Below are positions 20,488 through 29,606 of a stretch of DNA of 64,000 bases, in pieces; position 1 is the stretch's first letter; each line of letters begins with the position of its first letter. A program made the position numbers and the translations under genes. Source of the stretch: Leisingera methylohalidivorans DSM 14336 (GTDB lineage: Bacteria; Pseudomonadota; Alphaproteobacteria; Rhodobacterales; Rhodobacteraceae); the NCBI RefSeq assembly GCF_000511355.1, contig NC_023135.1:2506371-2570370 (forward strand). Reading direction: 5' to 3'. The notes below the pieces were generated by a model. That model was not told the origin of the DNA, searched no databases, and saw nothing but the letters and a program-made list of their open reading frames with translations.

Positions 20488-20696
20488 GTCATCCCTCCCC
20501 GTCAAATCACGTCCGCTGCCCGGAAAAAGGTGACCCGGACCCTGGCGGCATTGCTACCCGCTTTCGCCTGCTGCTCCTAGCCCCAAGGATCCATTTGCGG
20601 CAGCTCAGCACGGCTCTGACGCAAATCACACGAACTAATCACTTGTGTCCAGTAGTATCTGCGACAGGCCGTGACGTATTCCGATTCACTCACACG

Positions 20697-20729
20697 AAAA
20701 ACGGGGCAGAGAGCTCCCCCTCCGCCCCG
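20697..20729 (-). terminator. terminator after glutamate dehydrogenase
   Basis: On the minus strand CGGGGCGGAG pairs with CTCTGCCCCG (10 bp, one G-T) around an 8-base loop, followed by TTTTT, starting about 30 bases after the dehydrogenase stop. Confidence 0.8.
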
Positions 20730-20757
20730 GCCATAGGTCAAAGCTCCTGCAGGCTGG

Positions 20758-22188
20758 TCAGAGCCCCTTGGCGTGATAGCTTTTGGCGACCTTGTCGATC
20801 GACACCAGATAGGCGGCAGTGCGCAGGTCGGTCACATCATCACGGCTGTGCCAGACCTCGCGCATCGACTGGTATGCCACCCGCATGGTGTCATCGAGGC
20901 CCGAGCGCACCAATTCCAGTTCGCCTGCGCCCTTCAGGTACTTGTCCTTGAAGTTCGGCGACATCGACCAGGTGCCCCCCATCACATCATCCAGACGCTG
21001 CAGCTCATCAATCACCAGCTGGTGGCGCGCCTCTTCCTGGCGGCGCTGCATCCGGCCGAAACGGATGTGAGACAGGTTTTTAACCCATTCAAAGTAGGAC
21101 ACTGTCACACCGCCCGCGTTGGCATACATGTCGGGGATGATCACAATGCCCTTCTTGCGCAGAACATCATCCGCGCCGGCGGTCACCGGGCCGTTTGCAG
21201 CCTCGATGATCAGCGGCGCCTTCACGCGTTCAGCGTTGGACAGATTGATCACGCCTTCCAGCGCGGCCGGGATCAGGATGTCGCACTCCTCTTCCAGCAG
21301 CACCGCGCCGTCCTCGACGTATTGCGCATCCGGATAGCCGGTTACGCCGCCATGCTTGACAATCCAATTACGCACCGCTTCGACGTCAAGACCGTCAGCG
21401 CTGAACAGCCCGCCGTCCCGCTCGATGATGCCGATAATCCGCGCCCCATCCTCTTCGGACAGGAACTTCGCCGCGTGATAGCCCACGTTGCCAAGCCCCT
21501 GAACAATGAGCCGCTTGCCATCCAGTTTGCCGGACAGGCCCGCAGCCGCCTTGTCTTCCTCATGGCGGAAGAACTCCTGCAGCGCATATTGCACGCCGCG
21601 CCCCGTGGCCTCGACCCGGCCCGAGATGCCGCCGGCGTTCAACGGCTTGCCGGTGACGCAGGCCCTGGCGTTGATGTCGGTGGTGTTCATGCGGGCGTAC
21701 TGGTCGGCAATCCAGGCCATCTCGCGTTCGCCGGTGCCCATATCGGGCGCAGGCACGTTCTGCGAGGGGTGGATCAGGTCGCGCTTGGCCAGCTCATAGG
21801 CAAAGCGGCGGGTGATCAGTTCCAGCTCGTGTTCTTCATATTCGCGCGGATCGATGCAAAGCCCGCCCTTGGAGCCGCCGAACGGCGCCTCCACCAGGGC
21901 GCATTTATAAGTCATCAGCGCCGCAAGCGCCTCGACCTCGTCCTGGTTTACACCGGTGGCATAGCGGATGCCGCCCTTCACAGGCTCCATATGCTCGGAA
22001 TGGACCGAGCGGTAGCCGGTGAACGTGTGCATGGCGCCGCGCAGGCGCACCCCGAACCGCACTGTATAGGTGGCGTTGCAGACCCGGATCTTCTCCTCCA
22101 GCCCCGGCGGCAGGTCCATCAGGGACACGGCCCGGTTAAACATCAGGTCCACGCTTTCGCGGAAGCTCGGCTCTGTGCGGCTGCTCAT
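20758..22188 (-). CDS. Glu/Leu/Phe/Val dehydrogenase (glutamate dehydrogenase)
   Basis: 476 residues. The N-terminal catalytic domain has K71 (PVKGGIRY), K95 (MTYKCA) and the catalytic K107 in PFGGSKGG, followed by PAPDMGTGEREMAWI. The C-terminal Rossmann domain carries GLGNVGYHAA. The enzyme interconverts glutamate and 2-oxoglutarate plus ammonium. Cofactor preference cannot be read safely, so no gene symbol is given. It is monocistronic with its own terminator and sits upstream of the sarcosine oxidase operon; a link through nitrogen release from methylated amines is possible but speculative. Confidence 0.93.
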   Translation of the reverse strand: MSSRTEPSFRESVDLMFNRAVSLMDLPPGLEEKIRVCNATYTVRFGVRLRGAMHTFTGYRSVHSEHMEPVKGGIRYATGVNQDEVEALAALMTYKCALVEAPFGGSKGGLCIDPREYEEHELELITRRFAYELAKRDLIHPSQNVPAPDMGTGEREMAWIADQYARMNTTDINARACVTGKPLNAGGISGRVEATGRGVQYALQEFFRHEEDKAAAGLSGKLDGKRLIVQGLGNVGYHAAKFLSEEDGARIIGIIERDGGLFSADGLDVEAVRNWIVKHGGVTGYPDAQYVEDGAVLLEEECDILIPAALEGVINLSNAERVKAPLIIEAANGPVTAGADDVLRKKGIVIIPDMYANAGGVTVSYFEWVKNLSHIRFGRMQRRQEEARHQLVIDELQRLDDVMGGTWSMSPNFKDKYLKGAGELELVRSGLDDTMRVAYQSMREVWHSRDDVTDLRTAAYLVSIDKVAKSYHAKGL

Positions 22189-22527
22189 CTCAAATCATCT
22201 CCGTGCTCAAACATCGACTCGATGCCGATGATGCCCACAGTCTATGCAGAGAAGATTAAGGAGTGCGACCTATTTGACCATTCCCTGCCAAAAAGATTCG
22301 CATTTAAGCCAAAGGTCCGCGATTCGCCGCTTACCCCGGGCAATTGTCCCCCAGGTTGCGACAACCCCGCAGCATACACGGCAATTGAAAACCCAACTAA
22401 CTGCAATCGCGTGCCTATCGGCGCAAAGCCGCCCCAATTCCGCCACGTTCAGCAGTCATTAATTATGTGTAAATTCCGCGTCTAGAGCCAGGCTGATCTG
22501 TTCAAGAACTGGCGGAGGGGTGTTTTA
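22189..22527. promoter_or_regulatory. 339-bp divergent promoter region, gdh and tad-like genes
   Basis: Lower in GC than its surroundings and without an open frame. It must hold the promoters of the glutamate dehydrogenase (leftward) and the TadG-like gene (rightward). Visible items are TTGTC-N11-GACAA at 22344-22364 and a CtrA-like TTAA-N7-TAAA at 22459-22473. Promoter boxes themselves are not clear. Confidence 0.5.
22459..22473 (+). promoter_or_regulatory. CtrA-like box before the tad-like genes
   Basis: TTAATTATGTGTAAA, one mismatch from TTAA-N7-TTAA, 55-69 bp upstream of the TadG-like start. Tad and flagellar genes are under CtrA in several alphaproteobacteria; the match is suggestive only. 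Confidence 0.25.
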
Positions 22528-24153
22528 ATGCATAGACGTCACAAGGATTCCACAGCGCTGACCAGTCCGCTCATGCTGCGCTGCCAGGCCAAGGCAAAAG
22601 ACTTCCTCAGAGAAGAAGACGGCGTGCTGGCCAAACCGATGATCGGCACCTTTCTGGCTATGCTGGCGGTCGGCGGCATCGGGGTGGACCTGATGCGGAT
22701 GGAGCGCGATCGCACCAATCTCCAATATACGCTGGACAGGGCCGTTCTGGCAGCGGCAGATCTCGACCAAACCTTGGATGCCGATGCAGTTGTCTTGGAT
22801 TACCTGACCAAGGCCGGGCTTGAGCAATACTATTCCGATCCAGTCGAAAGCGCGGGCCTTGGATACAAAAGCGTCGAGGCCACAATCAACACCGACTTCG
22901 AAGCGCATCTGCTGAAGTTTGCCGGCGGCGGCGATATTCCGATTTATGCCAATTCCCGCGCTGAAGAGTCCATCGGCAGTGTCGAAATCTCAATGGTTCT
23001 CGATATTTCCGGGTCGATGAACTCCAACAGCCGCCTGGCAAACCTGAAGACTGCCGCACATACTTTTGTGGATCAAATCACCCAGAACACGGACACTTCA
23101 AACCTGTCCATTTCGATCATTCCTTATGCAACCCAGGTGAATGTTGGCGAAGCGCTACTCAGCAAATACAACAACGTCACTCAGGAACATAACTACTCCC
23201 ACTGTGTGAATTTCATCAAAGACCAGTTCAGCAAACATACGCTGGACCGGAATGAAAATCTGGAACGCACTGCCCACTTCGATACCTTCACGTATTCCGA
23301 GAACATGATCGCCCGTCCAGTGTGTCCGACCCGGGATGGTTCAGCTATCCTGCCCTTCACCAACAGCGCCACAGTTCTGCACAATTATATCGACCGGCTG
23401 ACAGCCTATGGCAACACCTCGATCGATATCGGCATGAAATGGGGCAGCGCCCTGCTGGACCCCACCGCCCGCAGCGTGGTGAACGACCTGATCACAGACG
23501 GCGTCATCGACGCCTCCTTTCAGAACCGGCCGACTGATTATGGCAGCGGTGACACGCTGAAGATCATCATTCTGATGTCGGACGGGCAGAACACCAACCA
23601 GTACATGGTGAACCCGTCCCGCCGCGAAGGCATGACGGACGTCTGGTATAACGCCGAAGCAGATGCGTATTCCGTCTACCACTCAAACGGCACCAACAAT
23701 TACTATTGGGAACACAAGAACAGGTGGGAAGATCACCCCTACGGAGAGGGGACCTACCAGACGTGCAACTCCGATAGCTGCACCACCCATACAGAAGAGG
23801 GCAGTTCAGTCCGCCTGAAGTTCCCGGAGCTGCACGCCCGCGCCTCGCTGGCCTATATCGCCCGCTACATTTATGAGTTCAGCAACAGCGCCTGGGCCGA
23901 CTGGTTCAATGCCGGCCGCTACTTTCACAACCGCGTTGCCAAGGATCAGCATACCAAGGCGATCTGCCGAATCACCAAGAATCAGGGCGTGATCGTCTAT
24001 TCAGTCGGCTTTGAAGCACCGTCTGCAGGCATCAAGGTGCTGGAGGATTGCGCCAGCTCGCCTGCTCATTTCTTTGACGTCGAAGGTCTGGAGATTTCCG
24101 AAGCCTTCTCGTCAATCGCAACGTCCATCCGACAGTTGAGGCTGACCCAATGA
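22528..24153 (+). CDS. TadG-like pilus-assembly protein with von Willebrand A domain
   Basis: 541 residues. An N-terminal membrane segment (about 37-54) follows a short cytoplasmic stretch; a von Willebrand factor A domain begins with the MIDAS motif D159-x-S161-x-S163 (LDISGSM) and includes IILMSDGQNTN further on. The C-terminal region is cysteine-containing and extracytoplasmic. This is the TadG-type minor pilin-associated architecture. GGAGGGG precedes the ATG. It overlaps the next TadE-like gene by 4 bases. No other Tad machinery genes are in the window. Confidence 0.85.
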   Translation: MHRRHKDSTALTSPLMLRCQAKAKDFLREEDGVLAKPMIGTFLAMLAVGGIGVDLMRMERDRTNLQYTLDRAVLAAADLDQTLDADAVVLDYLTKAGLEQYYSDPVESAGLGYKSVEATINTDFEAHLLKFAGGGDIPIYANSRAEESIGSVEISMVLDISGSMNSNSRLANLKTAAHTFVDQITQNTDTSNLSISIIPYATQVNVGEALLSKYNNVTQEHNYSHCVNFIKDQFSKHTLDRNENLERTAHFDTFTYSENMIARPVCPTRDGSAILPFTNSATVLHNYIDRLTAYGNTSIDIGMKWGSALLDPTARSVVNDLITDGVIDASFQNRPTDYGSGDTLKIIILMSDGQNTNQYMVNPSRREGMTDVWYNAEADAYSVYHSNGTNNYYWEHKNRWEDHPYGEGTYQTCNSDSCTTHTEEGSSVRLKFPELHARASLAYIARYIYEFSNSAWADWFNAGRYFHNRVAKDQHTKAICRITKNQGVIVYSVGFEAPSAGIKVLEDCASSPAHFFDVEGLEISEAFSSIATSIRQLRLTQ

Positions 24154-24686
24154 TCCGCCGCTGCACAAAAGCCCTGCGCCGTTTCAGGCAGCGCGAAGAT
24201 GGCAACGCCTCGGTGGAATTCGCCATCGTTATCCCCGCCTTCCTGATGATCCTGATGTCCACCGTGGAACTGGGCATGATCAACCTCCGCCATTCACAGC
24301 TTGAGCGGGCCTTGGACGAGACCGTCCGGACCATCCGGCTCGGCACCGGCGGCGACATGCAGCACGATGCGCTGCGGGATGAAATCTGCACCCGCTCCGG
24401 TTTCATTGACGAGTGCGGCACATCCCTCCGCCTGGAAATGCTGCGGATCGATCCGTACAACTGGACAGCAATCGACCCGACCCCGGACTGCGTCAACCGC
24501 ATTGAAAACGTTCAACCGGTCCGGACGTTCGTGAATGGCCAGTCCAATGAGCTGATGTTCATCCGCGCCTGCATGAAGTTCAATCCGATTTTCCCGACTT
24601 GGGGGCTTGGCACAAATCTGAGCAAGGACGGCGACGGCCGGGTCAACCTGATTGCTTCCTCCGCATTCGTCCAGGAACCGAGGTAA
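24150..24686 (+). CDS. TadE-like pseudopilin/assembly protein
   Basis: 178 residues with the TadE signature at the head of its only membrane segment: GNASVEFAIVIPAFLMIL, preceded by a short basic cytoplasmic part. The rest is extracytoplasmic, with cysteines near residues 81, 89, 115 and 133. TadE-like proteins are processed like type IVb prepilins. Start overlaps the TadG-like stop (ATGA); the third gene begins 4 bases after its stop. Confidence 0.83.
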   Translation: MIRRCTKALRRFRQREDGNASVEFAIVIPAFLMILMSTVELGMINLRHSQLERALDETVRTIRLGTGGDMQHDALRDEICTRSGFIDECGTSLRLEMLRIDPYNWTAIDPTPDCVNRIENVQPVRTFVNGQSNELMFIRACMKFNPIFPTWGLGTNLSKDGDGRVNLIASSAFVQEPR

Positions 24687-24690
24687 CACC

Positions 24691-25311
24691 ATGCTGACAC
24701 TGCTCTCCCGCCGCCTGTCCGGCCGCCTGCCAGGACCCGCCCGCCGCTTTCTGGATGGAACCCAGGGCAACGTCTCCATCGAATTCGCCTTTTATGCGCC
24801 GCTTCTGCTGGGTCTGTTCGCCTCCATCTACACTTTCTTTGACGCCTTCCGTCAGGAAAGCATCAATCTGAAGGCCGCCTATACCGTGTCAGACCTGATC
24901 TCGCGCGAGACCAACTACGTGAACGAAGCCTATATCGACAGCATGCATGCGCTGGCTTCGGAGCTGGTGCGCAGCGACACCACTCTGTCAACCCGCATCT
25001 CGGTTGTCCGCTGGGATGAAGACGATCAGCGCTACTATGTCGACTGGTCCAAGGTTCGCGGCAGCGCCTTTCAGGAATGGGCCGACGGCTCTATCAATAC
25101 CGTCAAAGACAAGCTGCCCGTTATGCCTGATCAGGAGCGCGTGATCCTGGTTGAAACCTGGAACGAGATTGATCCGGCGTTCAATATCGGCATTCCGCTT
25201 ATGGATGTGCAGAATTTTGTCTTCAGCCGCCCGCGTTTTGCTCCCCAGGTTGTGTTCATCGAGAACAAGGGGAATGGCAACAACCACAACGACAACGCCG
25301 AACAAGTCTGA
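24691..25311 (+). CDS. second TadE/TadF-like membrane protein
   Basis: 206 residues from the ATG at 24691, with GAGG just upstream; an upstream in-frame ATG at 24652 lies inside the previous gene. After a basic N-terminus comes GNVSIEFAFYAPLLLGLFA, a TadE-type membrane segment with the conserved E. The extracytoplasmic part has no recognisable domain and ends in an asparagine-rich tail. It completes the trio; the next gene is convergent only 9 bp away. Confidence 0.8.
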   Translation: MLTLLSRRLSGRLPGPARRFLDGTQGNVSIEFAFYAPLLLGLFASIYTFFDAFRQESINLKAAYTVSDLISRETNYVNEAYIDSMHALASELVRSDTTLSTRISVVRWDEDDQRYYVDWSKVRGSAFQEWADGSINTVKDKLPVMPDQERVILVETWNEIDPAFNIGIPLMDVQNFVFSRPRFAPQVVFIENKGNGNNHNDNAEQV

Positions 25312-25320
25312 CCAGGACAA

Positions 25321-25797
25321 TCACCCCTGGCCGCGTTGCGCCATCATCGCGGCCAGAATTTCCGACATCGCCTTGCCTTGCGATCCGGGCGTCACCCCGC
25401 CGATACCGATCCGGCGGCCCAGCCGCCACCACAGCCCGGGCATCCAGATCCTGGAGCCTTGCGCCCCGGTCCGGATCAAGAATCCGTTGGACGGCTTAAA
25501 GGCAAAAAAGCCGCGGTCGATAGCTTTGATATCCTCAACCCTTGCAATCAGCTGCCCGTTTGAACAGCGAAGCTCCTCTGCCGTCAGCTCGATCCGGTGC
25601 ATGGTTGCCTGCCACATCCGGACTGCCAGCCACAGCGCAGCCGCGCCAACCGCCAGCAGAAACACCAGCCATGCTGGCGATGGCGGCGCCGCAAAGGCCA
25701 CATAAAGCAGCAGGCAGCCGGTCAATCCCAGCATCACCGTACCCATGATCCGCCGCCCGCCGGTGGCTTCGATTGTGGCCAGGACCTCATTGCTCAT
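25321..25797 (-). CDS. membrane protein with two N-terminal helices, unknown function
   Basis: 158 residues. Two adjacent membrane helices (about 17-60) are followed by a cytosolic domain whose MHRIELTAEELRCSNGQLI...IKAIDRGFFAFKPSNGF pattern resembles small bacterial PH-like or photosystem-assembly-like membrane proteins. This similarity is impressionistic and no function is proposed. It stands alone, convergent with the tad-like trio. Confidence 0.72.
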   Translation of the reverse strand: MSNEVLATIEATGGRRIMGTVMLGLTGCLLLYVAFAAPPSPAWLVFLLAVGAAALWLAVRMWQATMHRIELTAEELRCSNGQLIARVEDIKAIDRGFFAFKPSNGFLIRTGAQGSRIWMPGLWWRLGRRIGIGGVTPGSQGKAMSEILAAMMAQRGQG

Positions 25798-25900
25798 CCG
25801 CTGCTCCCCTTGCTGCTGATCCGGGCATAAACCGGATCAGCCAAAGAAAACAGCCCCCTCCGGAGCGGCGGACGGATGCGGCCGCACAGTCCGGGGAAAC

Positions 25901-26869
25901 TTACTCCGCTGCAGCGCGGCGGACGGCAACTTCATAGCCCGGCTCTTCCGCTTCATCATCCACCATTTCCGGCGGGAAGCCCGGCGCGCGGATATCCAGA
26001 CCGGTGGCGTCCTCCAGGCGGCGGATGATGTTGGGCGACAGCTCGCGGTCGCCATAACGGCTGATGCCGTCGTCAAATATCTTGACGATCAGCGGGCTGA
26101 CCTCCAGCGGAACATTTGCCCGCTCTGCAACGTCCTGGAACAAGCCAACGTCCTTCTTCACCAGATCCATAGTGAAGGAAATATCCCGGCTGCCGTTCAG
26201 GATCACCTGGCTTTCGGTGACATGCGAAAACGAATTACCGGAGCTGATCCTGATCGCCTCATAGGCAATATTCAGATCCATGCCCGCCGCCTTGGCCGTA
26301 ACCAGCGCCTCGGCGTTGGCCACCAGATGCACGGTGGCGAGATAATTGGTCACCACTTTCAATACCGAGGCAGACCCCAGATCGCCGGTGTGCAGGATGC
26401 GGCGGCCCATGGTGGTGAGCAGCGGCAGGATGCTGTCAAAGGTGCCGCGGTCGCAACCCGCAAAGATCGAGATATTGCCGGTGCCCGCCCGGTGGCAGCC
26501 GCCGGAAACCGGGCAGTCCACCGCACGGCCGCCCTGTTCGATCACCATCGCGCCCAGACGCTTGGCCTCGGCCTCGTCGGTGGTGGACATTTCCATCCAA
26601 ATCTTGCCTTCAGTGACCTCCGGCAGCATCTGCATCATCACCGCATCCGACGCCGCCGGCGACGGCAGGCAGGTTATCACCGCATCGCAATCGCGCATCA
26701 TCTGGGCCGGACTTTGTGCCTGTTTGGCGCCTTTCTCCACAAAGCTCTGCACCAGTTCCGGGTTCAGATCGTGCACGGTCAGGTCCACGCCGTTGCGCAA
26801 CAGGCTGCCGGACAGTTTGCCGCCAACATTGCCAAGGCCGATAAAGCCGACTTTCAAAGTGGTCGCCAT
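25901..26869 (-). CDS. NAD(P)-dependent beta-hydroxyacid dehydrogenase (3-HIBADH family)
   Basis: 322 residues from the ATG at 26869, with GGGAGGAG upstream. The N-terminal GFIGLGNVGGKLSG is the dinucleotide-binding loop; CPVSGG near residue 120 and LKVVTNY with the catalytic lysine near residue 175 fit the 3-hydroxyisobutyrate/tartronate-semialdehyde reductase group. The substrate cannot be told from sequence. A LysR-type regulator is divergent, with the two starts 110 bp apart, and is the likely controller. Confidence 0.86.
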   Translation of the reverse strand: MATTLKVGFIGLGNVGGKLSGSLLRNGVDLTVHDLNPELVQSFVEKGAKQAQSPAQMMRDCDAVITCLPSPAASDAVMMQMLPEVTEGKIWMEMSTTDEAEAKRLGAMVIEQGGRAVDCPVSGGCHRAGTGNISIFAGCDRGTFDSILPLLTTMGRRILHTGDLGSASVLKVVTNYLATVHLVANAEALVTAKAAGMDLNIAYEAIRISSGNSFSHVTESQVILNGSRDISFTMDLVKKDVGLFQDVAERANVPLEVSPLIVKIFDDGISRYGDRELSPNIIRRLEDATGLDIRAPGFPPEMVDDEAEEPGYEVAVRRAAAE

Positions 26870-26979
26870 TTCCAGTTTCTCCTCCCGGGTCAAATCTTCT
26901 GCGATATGGCTAGCTTGACCACAGCCAAAACTAAAACGAATAATAACGCCATCTGACCTCAGGATTTTTTGCAACGGAT

Positions 26980-27855
26980 ATGTCCGACCTGCCCAACCTC
27001 GTCTGGCTGCGCGCCTTTGAAGCCGCCGCCCGCCTGCAAAGCTTCACCGCCGCCGCGGAAGAGCTGGGGCTGACCCAGGCCGCCGTCAGCCATCAGGTGC
27101 GCAGTCTGGAGAAAAGCTTTGGCATCACCTTGTTTATCCGCCGGTCGCGCCATCTGGAGCTGACGGAGCTGGGCCACGCCTATTACCCCTCGGTCGCGCA
27201 GGCGCTCACTGACATCGCTTATTCGACCCGCGGGCTTTTGGGGCATGCGCAGACCCGGACCGTGATCCTGCGGGCGCCGGTTTCAACCGCGGTTTTATGG
27301 GTTGCACCGCGGCTGGGGGCATTTCATGCAGCCAATCCGCACATCCGCATCCGGCTGATCTCTGCCGTCTGGGCCGACAGCACCCAGGACGAGGATGTGG
27401 ATATCGACTTGCGGCTCGGGCCCTCCGGCTGGTTCGGCAGCCGCGCGCATCTGCTCTCGGCGGAGACCGTGATCCCCGTGGCGCAGCCGCACCTGGCCGG
27501 GCGGCTGCGCACGGTGGACCAGCTGTTCGGCCAGACACTGATCCACATCCACGGCTACCAGGATCACTGGCTGCGGCTTTCCGAACAAGAAGGCGTACCG
27601 CTGAAGGACCGCACCGCGCCGCTCTATGTGGACACCTCGCTGGCGGCGATCGAGATAGCGGCCTCTGGCGCCGGCGTGGCCATGCTGATGCGCCGCTATG
27701 CAGAACTGCCGCTGTCGCAGGGCCGGCTGGCTCCGGTGCCGGGTGCTGAAATTCCCATGGGTCAGGGCCACTACCTGATGCCCGCCGCCGGAGAGGCTCC
27801 GAACAGCGCCGAAGTTTCCATGGTCCGCGATTGGATTGTATCGCTGTTCGCCTGA
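26980..27855 (+). CDS. LysR-family transcriptional regulator (GcvA-like)
   Basis: 291 residues. The N-terminal winged helix-turn-helix is clear (SFTAAAEELGLTQAAVSHQV, about 21-40), with an opening NLVWLRAFEAAARL typical of GcvA-type LysR proteins. The C-terminal part is the periplasmic-binding-like effector domain. It probably activates or represses the divergent hydroxyacid dehydrogenase. The effector is unknown. Confidence 0.9.
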   Translation: MSDLPNLVWLRAFEAAARLQSFTAAAEELGLTQAAVSHQVRSLEKSFGITLFIRRSRHLELTELGHAYYPSVAQALTDIAYSTRGLLGHAQTRTVILRAPVSTAVLWVAPRLGAFHAANPHIRIRLISAVWADSTQDEDVDIDLRLGPSGWFGSRAHLLSAETVIPVAQPHLAGRLRTVDQLFGQTLIHIHGYQDHWLRLSEQEGVPLKDRTAPLYVDTSLAAIEIAASGAGVAMLMRRYAELPLSQGRLAPVPGAEIPMGQGHYLMPAAGEAPNSAEVSMVRDWIVSLFA

Positions 27856-28124
27856 ACAGCGGCGGCTCCCAGTCCGGTCCAGGCTTCACCCTGCTGGCTG
27901 CCCGGCATCGGGACCGCCAGTGTTTCAGCCTTCAAAGGCGGATAGAGATGGATGCCTGTTGCGGAGCGGCGCTGCTCCTTCCAGGCCAGGATGGTCTCGG
28001 ACTGCGCCACCTGCATACGGGTCGCCTGTTCAACCGTGGAACGTCCAAGCGGCGCAACCGGTTGCGGCTCACCCTGGCGCTTGGGCCGATGCGCAATCTC
28101 GCGCCGCAGCTGGCGATGAAACAT
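27771..28124 (-). CDS. possible hypothetical gene, partly antisense to the LysR 3' end
   Basis: An open frame of about 117 residues from the ATG at 28124, with natural-looking codon use between 27860 and 28124 (CTG, CAG, GAG, GCG preferred) and composition such as PKRQGEPQPVAPLGRSTVEQ. Its last 85 bases overlap the LysR gene antisense, and no ribosome site precedes the start. It fills a 340-bp gap otherwise lacking genes. It may be a small gene, a remnant, or chance. Confidence 0.3.
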   Translation of the reverse strand: MFHRQLRREIAHRPKRQGEPQPVAPLGRSTVEQATRMQVAQSETILAWKEQRRSATGIHLYPPLKAETLAVPMPGSQQGEAWTGLGAAAVQANSDTIQSRTMETSALFGASPAAGIR

Positions 28125-28195
28125 GGCTGGCGGCGAAAACCGCCGAAGTGGTGCCGAAAGGTTTAAACCGAACCCGTCCGCGCCCCGGTCACGCC

Positions 28196-29392
28196 TCAAG
28201 GATCCTCCGCCAAGGGCACCGCAAAGACTTCTACCCGCGATTGCAGACCCTTCAGGACCTGCTCTCCCAAGGGTCTGCCTTCCAGTCCTGCCTTTTGCCG
28301 GAACTCCGAAGACACCAGCAGCGGCTCATTCCTTGCACCGCACAACCCCGCCACCCGCGCCGCCAAATTCACGTCGCGCCCGATCACCGTGTAGTCAAGC
28401 CGCATTCCCGAGCCAACATTGCCAAACGCCACCTCGCCAAAGTGAAGCGCGATGCCGACATCGAACTGCGGCTGCTCCATGCGGGCTGCAACCCGAGTCA
28501 GCCCGTCACGCGACGCCTTGAGCGCCCGGGAACAAGCCTCTGCGCCGTCTTCCCCGGCCCGGAAAACCGCCAGGACGCCATCGCCGATGAATTTCAGCAC
28601 TTCGCCGCCCGCGCCCTCGATCGGCGGCACGATGCAGTCGTAATAAGCGTTCAAAAGGCTAGTGGCCTGTTCCGCACTCATGCCCGCCGTCAATTCGGTG
28701 AACCGGCGCATATCGGCAAACAGGATGGCAGACCGGATACGCATCACCTCGCCCCGGTGCACATCGCCCGAAATGATCCGCTGCTGCGGCTCTTCGCCCA
28801 CGTAGATCCGCAGCACTTCCTGCATGGCGCGGGCGGTGGCAAGGATTTCCTGACAGGCCGACAGCGCCGGGAAGACCGCGCGCAGAAAAGCGATGTCATC
28901 CTGCGAAAACCCTTCGGCTGCCTGGGTGGCAAAGCTGAAGGTGCCCGCCATGCCGCTGCGCATGAAAACCGGCGCCATGATGTAATGGGTGTAGCCCCCC
29001 GCCTTCAGCTCCGGCACGATGCCGTAGCGGTCTCCGGGCGTGCCGGGCAGCCAGAGGATCACCCATTCGCCGGTCCGGTGCACTTCGGCGGCCGGTGAAT
29101 GGGCATAGCCCTGGCCGCTTTCCTCGTTGAACGGAAACAGATAGCTGCGGGTGCCCTGGCTGCGCTCCCAGAAGCGGGCGCTGGCCACCGCCTCGGCGTG
29201 CAGCAGCGGCACGATGGAGGTGGCCCGGTCCAATGGCACGCCGCCTGCCCGGATCAGCCCTGCCATATGCGTCAGCACCTCATCCGCTTCAGCGGCGCCC
29301 CGGGCCTCCCCCAGCATGTAGGAGATCAGGCGCAACGCACCCGGCAGCCGGTCCGGCGGCAATTGCTGAAGTGGATCACGGGATTGCATCAT
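28196..29392 (-). CDS. adenylate/guanylate cyclase, class III
   Basis: 398 residues. The N-terminal part (about 35-185) resembles a GAF-type sensor. The C-terminal cyclase homology domain has both metal-binding aspartates, D227 (LFADMRRF) and D271 (KFIGDG), and the NLAAR transition-state Asn/Arg pair near residue 345. It should be cytosolic, as there are no membrane segments, and make cAMP or cGMP; the substrate-specifying residues were not assigned. It is monocistronic, with no known partner beside it. Confidence 0.88.
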   Translation of the reverse strand: MMQSRDPLQQLPPDRLPGALRLISYMLGEARGAAEADEVLTHMAGLIRAGGVPLDRATSIVPLLHAEAVASARFWERSQGTRSYLFPFNEESGQGYAHSPAAEVHRTGEWVILWLPGTPGDRYGIVPELKAGGYTHYIMAPVFMRSGMAGTFSFATQAAEGFSQDDIAFLRAVFPALSACQEILATARAMQEVLRIYVGEEPQQRIISGDVHRGEVMRIRSAILFADMRRFTELTAGMSAEQATSLLNAYYDCIVPPIEGAGGEVLKFIGDGVLAVFRAGEDGAEACSRALKASRDGLTRVAARMEQPQFDVGIALHFGEVAFGNVGSGMRLDYTVIGRDVNLAARVAGLCGARNEPLLVSSEFRQKAGLEGRPLGEQVLKGLQSRVEVFAVPLAEDP

Positions 29393-29606
29393 ATGTTCAG
29401 GCTAACCTGTCCGGCTTGCCCCCGGCAATGGGGGTCTCCCGCCCGTCCTTGGCGCCTGCGGCGCCGCGTCCCGTTGGGCCGGGCAGCCCTGCGGGCTGGG
29501 GGCGATCCGTTCGCCAACGCACAGACGCCGTGTTTCAGAACCCGTTTTCCGATCGTATCGCACAACTTACCTTGCACTCAGTCAAGGAAAACAAGGAGAC
29601 AGGCAG

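Noticed and set aside
20773..22485. A 570-codon plus-strand frame antisense to the glutamate dehydrogenase
   Set aside because: Shadow frame; codon use and motifs support the minus-strand dehydrogenase.
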